From Cladopsammia gracilis (taxonomy: Eukaryota > Cnidaria > Anthozoa > Scleractinia > Dendrophylliidae): 64,000 nucleotides of DNA. Position 1 is the first letter of the stretch, and each line of letters begins with the position of its first letter. The DNA is taken from contig JAJGOT010000362.1 in NCBI GenBank assembly GCA_022457155.1, positions 763,501 through 827,500 on the forward strand, in the 5' to 3' direction. The notes under the pieces are model-generated. The model was not told the DNA's origin. It was given only the letters and a program-made list of their open reading frames with translations, and ran no database searches. The position numbers were made by a program, and so were the translations under genes. Positions 32,451-45,000 of this stretch are shown piece after piece.

Positions 32451-33204
32451 CGTTTACTTTGATAGACATCAAATTCACACGCGAGGTTACACCATTTTTC
32501 AGTTTTTGCTTCTCCAACGCTGCCCGAAGGGTTTTCGTCGCGCACAAGGGGACAAGGGGAGGGGGCAGTACGCAGCTCTTACAAGGTCTTTTCTGGTTTG
32601 CTGAGAAAACAATAGAACAAACAACACAACAGTGGACCCCAGCCCTGAAAACAGTAGAGCTGCGTGATATACAGGTCCAATTAAATTAGAGGTTGTTTAG
32701 AGCTGCGTGGTATCTGAAGGGGAGGGGTGAGCGCGAGAAAAGCTACCGACACCTAATTTACTGTTGTAAATTACTGTTGTAGGGACCTGGCTTTTGAGTG
32801 GATGCGAGGTTGATGTTGACCTTGATACAGACCCTTCTGCTTTTCATATGGAAATCATGTTGTTCTTTTGCTAACAAGTTTTTGTTTAGCATGATTTAAG
32901 TATGAAAAGCAGGTTTGTATCAAAACCAAGTCAACTTAGTTCTTAGTTTATTCTAATTATAGAAGGTACCCACAACAGCCATTAAACATGCGCCTTAAGT
33001 CTCTTTAAATAGGTAGGACATTGCATAGAGCTAATTGCCTGTAAAGCTGCAAACTTGAAGCCCCACTTGAAGGCAGTAAGGAACCTGGCTTCTACTGCTT
33101 CCCTTAGAAGCAAGTTCCAGGCCCTCACTGCTCTTGCTCAATAAAAAGAGTAGCTGTTAGCCACAGTATTAGTTTGAACTTACTGATAAGTATATGGATG
33201 TAGA

Positions 33205-33535
33205 CAATGACATCTGATAGACCTCTTTAGCTTGTATGTTTTGTTTTCCCAATGTTGATCATGTGATGTTACCTTAGAGAACTGTTTCTTTTAAATTTTG
33301 TTTTCTTCGCGTGCAAATGTATGCATAATTTATGAAAAGACAAAGGACAAATTCCCTAAAGAACATCACATGACCTACATTGGGAGAACAAAACATACAA
33401 GCTAAAGAGGGGTCTTTCTGCGTGTACCGGTACTCATTGTCTTCTATTGTTTGTGAGGTATTGTATTTTTGGTCTTGTTTTTACGTAATCTGTGCTCCGG
33501 TACACACAGAAAGAACCCAAAGAGGTCTATTAGTT
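33205..33535. mobile_element. Foldback element
   Basis: TAGCTTGTATGTTTTGTT...CCCAATGT at 33228 pairs with ACATTGGGAGAACAAAACATACAAGC at 33378. An outer TAGACCTCTTT/AAAGAGGTCTA pair flanks it. Confidence 0.55.
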
Positions 33536-35133
33536 GGCGCCTATAGCAGCCTCACTTCACTCAAAGGCCTGGGTACTAAGCACACAATTGTAAAATGGTC
33601 CATTTCCTGTAATGAACGAAACATTAATTCTCAGGCAAATTGAGTAAGAAGCATTCAAAGACCCCTTGTAGAAAATTCAGGTGGTTTAATATTTCTGATG
33701 ACAATAAACAAAGCTATCATAATTATTATGAGAATAATTGTTGAGAGTAATATTCCATTGCATTGTAGAAGCGAAAATATTTTAATTTCCTACTTCACGC
33801 TAGGTCCAGATGGAATATATCGCGCAATCTCATTTGTTGCCTCGGCAGTTCAAATTTCTTCATTAGATTTTTGTTACCCAAGTTTTGAATTTTCCCATTT
33901 GCGTTTTCTATGTCAGAAAATGCCAAAAACAGCTGATCAAGCTCGTTTGGTTCTGATGCGGAAATTCTGTCGCAATTCACTTGTCTTGGTCCACACGTGA
34001 ACAACGATTTCAGGGTTTGAACTGGAAGTGTTTGGAATCCACGACTTTGTACGATCTTTTCGCCTGATCCAGGCGTTCAGATCGTGGAGAGTGATGGAGA
34101 GGTGGCGCGCGAAGGAAAACTATTGCGAAAGTTGACGGAGTGGGATAGGCGCGAAAGAAAGTGAAGCGAGGGAACCTTACCCCCTTTCCTCACGTCTCTT
34201 CTCGTTTTCCAGGTGTCCCTTTATAATTCCATGACTTTCCTCCACGAAATATATGAACCCTAAACTAAACAATGATTTTTCAAAATCTCGCGCTCAAGCT
34301 TGATCAGCAACAATTGTATATTACCCTTTAATAATACAGCCATAAAGAGGATATGTACATTATATAAGAAAACGTTTAAAAAAACCGATTTTTCAGTCAG
34401 TTAAAAAATATCCCATTTAATGTATATGTACAGGTGGTAATTCCATTTTTATATTTCTTTGTCTATTTGTAAAGAAGAAATTAGTATTAAGTAATGATCC
34501 GCATAAGAAGGATAGTGCTCAACGGCAATGCACGATGGAATGTAAACTTTTTTCATTGTTTCAACTAGTGATCTCACTGGCCTAGACTCAAAAACCGCTA
34601 AAAAGTTAAGGTTCAAGGTGCATTAAGTCTAATTTTTTTAAGGTTTCAAGTAATTTGAGACCCAGTCGCACAACATGCAAGTTTTAAAAGATATTGTATT
34701 TGGGGAACTTCATCAAAGAAGCAAAATTATTAGCTATTGTCTTCTTCTATTCTGATTGGTTGAGCACGAACATTTCCTAAAATTTATTTGACGCAAATGG
34801 ATTTCCTTTATTTTTATAATGAAATATAATTATGAACCATTAGATCCTCCTCTATTCTTGAAACCAAGGATATTCTATGTGGGAAAAAACCAATGCCGCA
34901 GAACAATGAAGTTTACTATAGTTCTTATGTGGAGCATTACTTAAGTATACTCGCGAATTTCGGGTTGATCAATTTGGAACAACATTGAATAAAATACATT
35001 TTTAAAAAAAATGTCTTATAGTAACGGTTTGTTTATGCATTGCGTTCAAATGTTTATGCTGTTTGATGATTTTTACGTATTGTACAAAGTATTATCATTG
35101 ATATAAACTTTAGTGAAATACATAGAGATTATT

Positions 35134-35268
35134 CAGCGAAAAGTTGTGTAGTATTTTTACTCGCGCCCTCGTCAGTTTTTATTTTTCTCGACTAATGGCT
35201 CAAAAAATAAAAACTGACGAGAAAAAATGCCTAGCTGTATTACACAACTTTTCGCTAAATATACTGTT
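35134..35268. mobile_element. Foldback element (135 bp)
   Basis: AGCGAAAAGTTGTGTAGTAT pairs with the TACACAACTTTTCGCT end, and CTCGTCAGTTTTTATTTTT pairs with AAAAATAAAAACTGACGAG in the centre. Confidence 0.65.
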
Positions 35269-35457
35269 TATTTTACGACAGCCACCTCATAAATAATCTA
35301 AGTGTTGTACTACTAGCAAAGTGAATTTTCTCTTTTATATGCATACAACCCCATAACTTTAATTCTTAGTATTTTTTAATGGCACTGCTATACATTTTTG
35401 CTATTAAAAAGTGAAGTTCTAATAGCGTTACTCTTAAAAGGCGGAGACCTAACAGAT

Positions 35458-35850
35458 CGGTTTTCAACTCTTTGTGATTGACTAAAAAATCTCGCGCCAC
35501 TTTCTCAACCAATCAGAAGTAAAACCAAAACAAATCGTGACTTGCTCGCACGCGTTTTCCCGCGCTTGGCGCCGGCTACATGTTTTGATTGACCAGAGTG
35601 ATAACTTGGTTTTGGTTTTGCATTGCTACGCTTCGTGATTGGCTAAAATATCTCGCGCCACTTTATTAACCAATCAGAAGTAAAACCAAAACCAATCGTG
35701 ACTTGCCCGCACGCGTTTTCCCGCGCTTGGCGCCGGCTACATGTATTTGCTTCGAGTTCTGATTGGTTCATCGGATTGTCTGCGAGTTCTGTGATTGGTC
35801 AGAGTAATTACTTTGGTTTTGGTTTTACGACACTCAATTGAAAACCACTC
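35458..35850 (-). mobile_element. Palindromic CCAAT/E2F MITE, two adjoining copies (4 and 5)
   Basis: A partial copy (35458-35600) runs directly into a fuller one (35601-35850). GTTTTCCCGCGCTTGGCGCC appears in both, and the second ends ACACTCAATTGAAAACCACT. The pair could be a tandem duplication or a nested insertion. Confidence 0.7.
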
Positions 35851-36404
35851 TATGACACTTAAGTGAAAACCGTTCAAACTCGTAATAAGACTTTCAACGG
35901 TTTGTTTTAGAACTCCTTGCCACTACTCAGCTTAAAAATATTTCCTTTGTATACCTATTTTTGTTTCCTTTCTTAACCCATTTACTCCCAGGGCCAATTA
36001 TGGAGACATTCATATATTGTAGTTCTAACTTTTGATTCCGTAGATGAAATTCAAATCCTATGGTGTAACCATTCAGTCAAGTGAAACCTCTTTGGCAGTA
36101 CTTTTGCATGGTATCACTCTTTTTCTAATATTTTACAAACATAAATTTGGGATTTTATTGTGTTTGTGTGATTCTGTAAGGTCAAGAAAGGGAAAATTTT
36201 AAATGAAAATGAAAAAGGCTATAACACACCTTATAAGTTTGGCTTGTAGCCTTTCTATCCTATGAGCCTATCTATTATTGATCATTGAAATAATTATCCT
36301 ATATTATACAGTATAAGAATTACAGAATGGCCTTCGTCGTCACTGCAGATTTTAAATCCATTCCGGACAACTGTTACCTCGTCGCGTGGTTTTATGGTGT
36401 TTTG

Positions 36405-38971
36405 TCACCCACCGATCAGAATCATGGGGCGATTTTTTTGTTTGGCAATATTGAACATTCCTGTATAAGAAATATATACACTTGATTAGTCATTTCACAA
36501 TTACAAATCATGATAACAGTTTGCATGGCCGTAGATGAGGAAGTTATCTTCAGGTAAAATACAAACAAACAAACAAAAACAAATCAAAGAGCTTTAAGCT
36601 TGGTTCTCACTGGCGACGTAAGCGGAATCGGAATCGTAAGAACCTTACGATCTTGTGGAAACGGTCAGTGTAAAACGCAGACTGCAGACCGGGGGTAAAA
36701 TGCAGACTGAGGGTAAAATGCAGACTGCAGACTGCAGACCAGGGGTAAAATGCAGACTGAGGGTAAAATAAAATATTAATAACCCTAACCCTAACCCTAG
36801 TCAGCAGTCTGCATTTTACCCTCAGTCTGCATTTTACCCCCGGTCTGCAGTCTGCGTTTTACACTGACCGCTTGTGGAAATCAAAACGACGGAAGCGGAT
36901 AGCAAGCGACGGAAGCAGAAGCGGAATCGGAAGAAAAAGGAAACCTTCTGATCCTTCCGATTCCGATTCCGTCGAGCTTCCGATTGCGATTGTGACTCCG
37001 TGTTTTAATTTACACTAGAACGTAAGGCTCCTTACGCTTCCGACTTCCGACTCCGCTTCCGATTACGTCGCTAGTGGGAACCAGCCCTTAAGAGCCATCT
37101 CGGGAATACGAAACAACGTCAGGTTAAGTCCACGGATTGGTTTTTAATTTTCCATATACTGAGATTGAAGTCAAAGAATTGAAGAGTAAAACAGATTGAA
37201 AATGACCAAAACATGTTACGGTCACATAAATACAATGTTTGCATTATGTGAAAAGAGCCTGTCTATAAAACAACCGAATGACGTAACACACTAGGGAATT
37301 AAAAAAGATTTACATATATCTGAGTGGTTAATTGAGTGAAGTTTACATCGAGTGATTAATCGAGTGAAAATTTGCATAACTGTACCCTTTTACTATATCT
37401 CGTTTAAAACACTTCGCGTATTCACAAGATAAAAAGGTATAGAACAGTTTTCAATTGTGTCGAAAGTAATTACACAATTGCTTTGGTTTTGCATTGCTAC
37501 GCTTTGTGATTGGCTAAAAAATCTCGCGCCACTTTCTCGACCAATCAGAAGTAAAACCAAAACCAATCGTGACTTGCTCGCACGCGTTTTCCCGCGCTTG
37601 GCGCCGCCTACATGTAATTGCTTCGAGCTCTGATTGGTTCATTGGATTGTTTACGACTGCTGTGATTGGTCAGAGTAATTCCGACTTTGAAAACTGCTCT
37701 AAGTGCAGTGAAAAGTTAACTAGCCACAAGAGGGCACTCCTTGCACCTGGGAAAGATGAGAGGTAAATGAATCCGCATCGATCGCTTACGAACACGAAAT
37801 CAACTTTGGCCTTTTTTCTCTTTCTTTGCTATAATGGGAAACGTTTAAATGCAAGGTCGCACAATGATTTGTTATGAATTTTCCCACTTACTCACTTACA
37901 ATGCTACACCTGTACCTGCCAGTTCCTATACAATTATTTTCTGGTTCCCGCCCATTTTCATTCCACATCACTTCTTTCTGCCAGACCACTGGTATCACGG
38001 AAACACTTAGACTTTCTCAAAGTCCCTTCCAATACTAATTTTCCCTCAATTAGGCTCTTCAACTAAAACTCCTTGTGCCAATTTATTGCTTACATTATAA
38101 AGCAGTTTTCATTTGAGTGTCGTAAAACCAAAACCAAAGTAATTACTCTGACCAATCACAGCAGTCGTAAACAATCCAATGAACCAATCAGAGCTCGAAG
38201 CAATAACATGTCGGCGGCGCCAAGCGCGGGAAAACGCATGCGAGCAAGTCACGATTGGTTTTGGTCTTACTTCTGATTGGTCGAGAAAGTGGCGCGAGAT
38301 TTTTTAGCCAATCACAAAGCGTAGCAATGAATTGAAAACTGCTCTAATTAAACTAGACTGAAAAAGCGAAGGACGACTTGTGGCAAGTCTAAAAGAATAA
38401 CAGAAAAAAAATGTAAAATAACCTGCATGTTGTTTTTTCTTTCTTCCCACTGCGGCACCAATGATCTCTAACAGCTGAGCATCGTCAGTTCCTGCCCTTA
38501 TGGCATCTCGTAATGATACTTCAGAATTTCCAAACAGGCATACCTTTAACACGGAAGTTAGCAAAATTGTGAAGTTGGGAATTGTACAGTACACTCTCGC
38601 TACCTTGAACACTAAAGGTCACATTAACTTGCCAGCTAGCAAAGTCTCATTTTTCGCTCAAAAGGCTGGAGTAAATTATTTTATAATATGACCGTACGGC
38701 CCCGCTGACGCAATCCTACAGAAAATAGAATCGCAAGGTGACGTGGGCGGGGCCGGACGGGTTGACGTGAGCTGGTCCGGAAAAAGCCGTCCGGTCCCGC
38801 TCGAGTTCAAGTGACCTCGCACTGCACGATTATTCTTGTACTTTCTAGTCATATTATAACAAAAATACTTATTGACTGAGTTAGGTTGGGCCGGACGGGA
38901 AAATATTTGGCTCTTGGTCATGGCGCAAGGACCTCACTGCGCTCGGTCCGTATGCCATGACCTAGCCTCGA

Positions 38972-39006
<35 letters not shown>

Positions 39007-42000
39007 GAATAAGTGCATAGTATTACAGGACCTCACAGCTTCCTCCAAAGGAAATGCCTTTGCCTTTCAGAGATAATTAGCCAGTGGAAAATCACTCCAT
39101 GACATTGTACCCAAGAGAAAAGGGTTTCCATTCTACATGTAGATAGCAATCTAAGTTTTCAAGACATTAATGTTAACCCTCCTTTTACTCCCGGAGACAA
39201 TTATATGGGGACATGTAGTACAGTGTAGATCTAACTTTTGAGTCTGTCAACGAAATCCTATGGTGTGACCATTAAAATGAAACCTCTTTTGCATTTCAAT
39301 ATTTTCCAAAATGAAATTTGGGATTTTTCTTGAATTTTGATGTTTCACATTCTTCTTGCAGGTCGTTAAATGGTTACTCAAAGAAAGAGAGGAAGTTTGT
39401 GCCGCCAGACAGGTCCTCTCATTTCTTGTGTGCTTAAATTGGCACTACTGTGTCCATCCTTAAAAAATTTGGGACCCTACTATACACAAAGCAAGATAAG
39501 ATACACCAAACACTTCTTTCTACATGTACAGACACAACTACTCTTTTTCAATATTTTACAAAATGAAATTTGGGATTTTTCTTGAATTTTGATTGTTGGC
39601 ACTCTTGGCAGTTTAAATTGGGTTAACATACAATCTACATAGAACTTGACAAGAGCAAGTATGAAAAACAGACTAAAGAGATTTACAATTGACTTGCATA
39701 AGTGAAGCGAATAAAGAGATGAGTTACATGTACCTATGAAAGGATTACACAGAAAACATACGGTGCGGTTACACACACCACGGTAAATGGCATTTCCCAT
39801 GGTAGATCATCCCGCGGTGCATCACACTTGGGTTTAGTATACCGTGTTAACCAGCGGTTACACGCGATTTGTGATTTGCCAAGGTAAAAATATGTCACAC
39901 AATTCAGTGAATCACTATAATTCTTTTGCGGTTACGTGTTGATGTCAAACAGTGCTTCATGTGATTTTTTGATGTATCCATGGATATTTACCACGGGAAA
40001 CTTACCTCGGAAATGTCGGTCACACTCACTAAATGCAGTTTCCCGTGGTAACGGTCATTTACCACGGTAAAATTACCAGTGTAACCGCACCTATAATTCC
40101 TTTTACAGATTTTTTCAACATTGTACTATCAGTGTATATTAGTATCACCTTTAGGTTGCCATCTGCTGTAATTCTAAGTCGATTGCAGCTTCCACAGAAA
40201 TGCTCACTCATAGATGTGATAAACCCAACCTGGCCCTCAAAACCAGGAACTCTGTATGCCTGAAAAAGGATCGGAAAACAGAAACAAACATGAAACCAAT
40301 GATATACTCTGTATGGGTATTACTAAATCGCGGAAACAACGGAAATTCCGCGGAAACAACGGAAACTCAGGGAAATCGGTAGAAACACACCATACGTACC
40401 TTTACATACCTTAAAGTGCACCTAAACCCCAATTTTTTTCTTTTAATCGACTCAACGTACGTTGAAAAGTCGAATAGTGAAATATTTCTTATTTTTAATG
40501 TCGCGTTAGTGAGTTATAGAGATTTGAATTTACTAAATGCTAATTAGATGACGTCAAATGCAGATTCCTTTATTATACAACTACTTGTTTCCACCTCCAA
40601 GTATTTTTTTTTTACAAATCAGTTGACTATAAACAATTTTTATTAGTATTTCTTAAATTGATTATCCTTAAGCTGTGAACTGCGTATTGTAAATTGAAGT
40701 AGAAATAATGGTAAAGTCTGCATTGACGTAATCTAATTAGCATTTTGTAAATTCAAATCTCCATAACTCACTAATGCGACGTTAAAAACAAGAAATATTT
40801 CACTATTCGACTTTTCAACGTACATTGAGTTGATTAAAAGGAAAAAAAAATAGGGTTTAGGTGCACTTTAACGTTTCACTTTATACGGACTTCACAGTTA
40901 CTTTGCCGACTTCGTCCGCCCAGGATTTAAATTTTTTTGTTTATTGGACCCAGTCAGGGCCAACTAGCCCACCTCCCTCGTGTGGTCCCTCATTTCCTTA
41001 CTAGGGCTAACGCTCAGTACAGGGAAATTTATGGGTTTACCTTAGCACTATAATTTACACACAGAGTTAATTCTCTGATTCCTTGCTTGTATCACCAGTG
41101 CTACGTGGCTCAACATTTATTTGTACCCACCACAGGGTGACCCGCGTATGCTTGGTGTAGGTTCGGGGTCCTCAAATATTAGTAATTAAAAATAAAGAAA
41201 GAAACAAAGAAACAAATCAATCCACGTCGATCGAGAAATAAATTTCAAGGAAACGAGACGTGAAGGTGCTCAATGTAAACCATATTACTTGGATTTGGCA
41301 AGTGACTTACAAGATCATTCATCGCATTCTACCTACGAATAGCTTATTACATAAAATGAAGAAGGTCGACTCTCCAAATTGTCCTTTTTGCCCTTCTGAG
41401 ATCCACACTATCTGGCACTTGTTCATAGAATGCACGCAAGCTAGCTCTTTCTGGGTCGAATTCCAAGACTGGTATAGTGCCCACAGTCGAAAAAAGGTCC
41501 ATCTTTCGAACTTGGATGTTTTATACGGTATACTTTGCTCTTCTCGCTACTGTTTAGCCCTAAATCATCTTATCATTATAGGAAAATACTATTTATACGT
41601 CAAAGCCGGTGCCAAAGATAAATTTCAGTTTAGCGAATTTATATCTTTAGTTCGTGACAAATTAATGTTAGAAAAATACATTGCAATCAAATCAGATGAA
41701 CAAGATAAATATATTAAAATATGGGACTTTTTACAAAACATTTAGTTCCCTTTGCTTTATCATTTATTTTTCTTTCTATATGTTATAAAGCAGGACAAAT
41801 ATTTCGAACTGTTAGTGTCGTATTGCTAGTATTATTAGTTTTACAAGGTTGTCTAAGTATTGTATCTATTATTTGTACTGTTAGCGTTGTATTGCTAGTA
41901 TTATTAGTTTTACAAAATAACGTAAGTCTGTACTGTCAATAACTAACTTTTGTTTTGTTAGTTGTAGTGTAAGTTAGTTTGTACTGTTTGTATCTATAAG

Positions 42001-42027
42001 GAGTAAATGTAAATAAACATGCATCTA

Positions 42028-42066
<39 letters not shown>

Positions 42067-45000
42067 GACTGGTTTGCCTGTGTTATTTTACACATATTCG
42101 CTGTAAAAATGACAAAAGCTGCGGCTCCTCGCCTTTTCTATCCCCTTCCCCTCTTTTTCTAAATCTATGTAGCAATATATAGAAATATCCAAACATATGG
42201 GTATCCTGTGGTGAGCTAGATGACCGAGTTGCAGACGAAGTCGGCCCGATTTACTTCTTTCTAGTAGGTGTTTCAGCTCAACACAGTAACCACGAAGTCC
42301 TTATAAAGTGAAACGTTAAGGTATGTAAAGGTACATATGGTGTGTTTCTACCGATTTCTCTGAGTTTCCGCGAGTTGCCGATGTTTCCGCGGAATTTCCG
42401 TTGTTTCTGCGATTTAGTAATGAAGATTCTGTATACAGTCTACACATGTACAAATTTCTAACGATCTTACAAAATAAATGCATTTTACATGAAGCCTTTT
42501 AAAAGCATGGATTGAGGAACTTAACAGGGCACTAGAGCAAAAATAATATAAAGACAAAAAACAACGCTATGACTTAATTATTATACTTTGATAAGCAGCC
42601 CCAACAACTTTATAGCTCAGCGCCAACAACTTTACAGCTCGATAATATTGGTAAGCATTTGCACCGACAGCTTTCATTTGAATGGCCACACTTGCAGATT
42701 TCATCCACAGTCTCAAAAGTTAGAACAACCTCACATAGCATATTTATAAACAGCACCACAGGAAAGTAGTGCTCATATAGTAGCTTTTATTTGAATGGCC
42801 ACACAGTAGAATTTCATCCACAGAATTGACTTAAAATCGATTAAAAGTTAGAACCTGACCTTCTAAAGCGGATTAAACAGCACCACAGTAAATTACTGCT
42901 CAGTAGCTTTCACTTGAATGGTCACACTTTAGAATTTCATCCACAGACTCAAAAGTTAAAACCACTCCTTGTACAGCATAATAAACAGAACCACTGGAAA
43001 GTACTGCCCAGTAGCTTTCATTTGACTGGTCACAGATTTCATCCAGAGACTCAAAAGTTATATTACAACTTATACGTAACGTGTATACCTTGGAGGTATC
43101 ATTGGGCTGGTCAGATATTCTCTCCACATTTGGCCATTTTTGTGAGATACTATCCAGCATCTCCCTGTATGGTACAAATTTTTTTAAATTCCATTTATTC
43201 CCTGACAACAAGAAAACAAACAGAAGTCAGTGACTGGATATTTTTTAAAGCAATTAACTCTTTCCAAGAGTGCCAAAGGTAAAAATTCATATAAAATCCC
43301 AAATTTCATTTTATAAAATAATGAAAAATAAATGGCACCCTGCATGCAAAAGTACTGCTGAAGAGGTTTCATTTGAATGGTCACACCATAGGATTTCATC
43401 CACAGACTGAAAAGTTAGAACAAATGGTACCATGCAAAAGTACTGCTGAAGAGGTTTCATTTGAATGTTCACACCATAGGATTTCATCTACAGACTCAAA
43501 AGTTAGAACAAATGGTACCATGCAAAAGTACTGCTGAAGAGGTTTCATTTGAATGGTCTCCGAGACGTTGAAAAAAATGACAAAGATGCATCCAAACCAG
43601 TCGCACGTCATTTCAATCTTGCTTACCATTCTAAGCAACACATGACAATCTCTGGCGTTTCCCTACACCAGGGCAACACGGAAAGCCGTAAAAACTTAGA
43701 ACAAAAAATCATCTTTCGAATCGGCACTCTCAAACCCCACGGAATTAACGAACGCTTTTCATTCAACTAATTTACATTTGTTTTTCACGTCACAAAATTT
43801 CCACCAATGGCGGAGCTCCTCCTACTAAATAAAACCACACACTACCCACAATCCCTTGATTCGCTCCGACGAAGGGCTAGCGCTCGAAACGTCAGCTTTC
43901 TCGAATCTTTTTACGGTGGCTAATTTACCTTATCGACTCAGTCGATAAAACCAAATTCTTGTACTGCTGAAGAGGTTTCATTTGAATGGTCACACCACAG
44001 GATTTCATCAACAGACTCAAAAGTTAGAACAAATGGTACCATGCAAAAGTACTGCTGAAGAGGTTTCATTTGAATGGTCACACCATAGGATTTCATCAAC
44101 AGACTCAAAAGTTAGAACTATTGACTTGACGTCTCCATAATTGACTCTGGGAGTGACGTGAAAGGGTTAAGTCTGACTCAGTTTCTGTGACAATTTCAAT
44201 TTGTACCTGCATGATTGATGATGAGAAGTTATTTTACTTTAAAAATTGCTATATACCAATTTGACTTACCATCAAAAGGCATGTATTCAATAAACCTTAT
44301 ATCTAGAGGCTAAAAAGGAGATTGAAACAAAAATAACATGTGAGTAAAAAAGACCTGCAAATGTACGCGAATGTACCTGATTGACAACTGACTTTCACAG
44401 CCAGTTTTATCAAGGGCTACAAGTAAGTGGAAATTAATAAATACATCAACTTTAGTTAACTTGCAACAGACAAGATTTCATATCAAAAATGGGATTTGGG
44501 AATGTTGGTTTTTATGGAGGTAGGAAAAACCGGAGGACCTGGAGAAAAAACCTACAATGAAAAGGATCAAGGAAGAGAACTAACAACAAACTCAACCAAC
44601 ATGACACTGAGTTCGGGAATCGAACCCAGGCTCGTTGGTGGGAGGCGAGTGCTACACCATCCTTGCTCCTTGATCCAGAGGGTGTAAGTGGCCATTTGGG
44701 CCAAAAAAATCAACCCCCCAAAAAACAAACAAACAAACAAACAAACACACTTGCCCACATTTGCCTGTCACTTATGCGCTTTTTCCCACCAAGTACATGT
44801 ACATGTATAAGATGCATAGAGCCTTTGCTATGGCATTACTACAAATGGTTAGACCTTCACGTGGCTCAGATGACCATGTACAAATGGCAGTCCTGTCTCC
44901 GATGGGGACGTACACTCGTACACTGTAAAGAACCACTGAGGACGTAACAAAACCCTGGTGGTGACCACCCTCAGTGCCATATATTGTTCATGGGTGGTGG

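Larger units (their letters stand above)
30577..36404. other. Intergenic region between beta-tubulin 5' end and MOCS1A 3' end
   Basis: Both flanking genes are on the minus strand. I see no recognisable coding exon in these 5.8 kb. It contains foldback elements (30983-31141, 31678-31980, 32800-32945, 33205-33535, 35134-35268), a 10-bp minisatellite (32365-32450), two palindromic MITE copies (35458-35850) and a TTAACCC-type repeat (35970-36170). A short open minus-strand stretch at 33795-34004 is unassigned. In particular, no MoaC-like (MOCS1B) coding sequence was found. Confidence 0.6.
40314..42425. mobile_element. Large foldback element containing a nested MITE and a LINE fragment
   Basis: ACTAAATCGCGGAAACAACG...CTTTACATACCTTAA at the left pairs with TTAAGGTATGTAAAG...CGCGATTTAGT-like sequence at the right (42300-42420). 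The left arm is split by 40415-40867, and the LINE 41240-42064 fills most of the loop. Confidence 0.7.

Noticed and set aside
32202..32604. Frames encoding LRRLAQACAG repeats
   Set aside because: Product of the 10-bp CTTGCGCAGG array, open in several frames on both strands.
30577..36404. Search for MOCS1B (MoaC) exons on the minus strand
   Set aside because: No HVD, MVDVG or GVEMEALT-like coding segments seen by eye; absence reported as a finding, not as a feature.
41260..41745. 161-residue frame with a CxxC...HxxxxC pattern as a host zinc-finger gene
   Set aside because: It is the C-terminal zf-RVT part of a LINE, followed by a 3'UTR and a long poly(A) tail.
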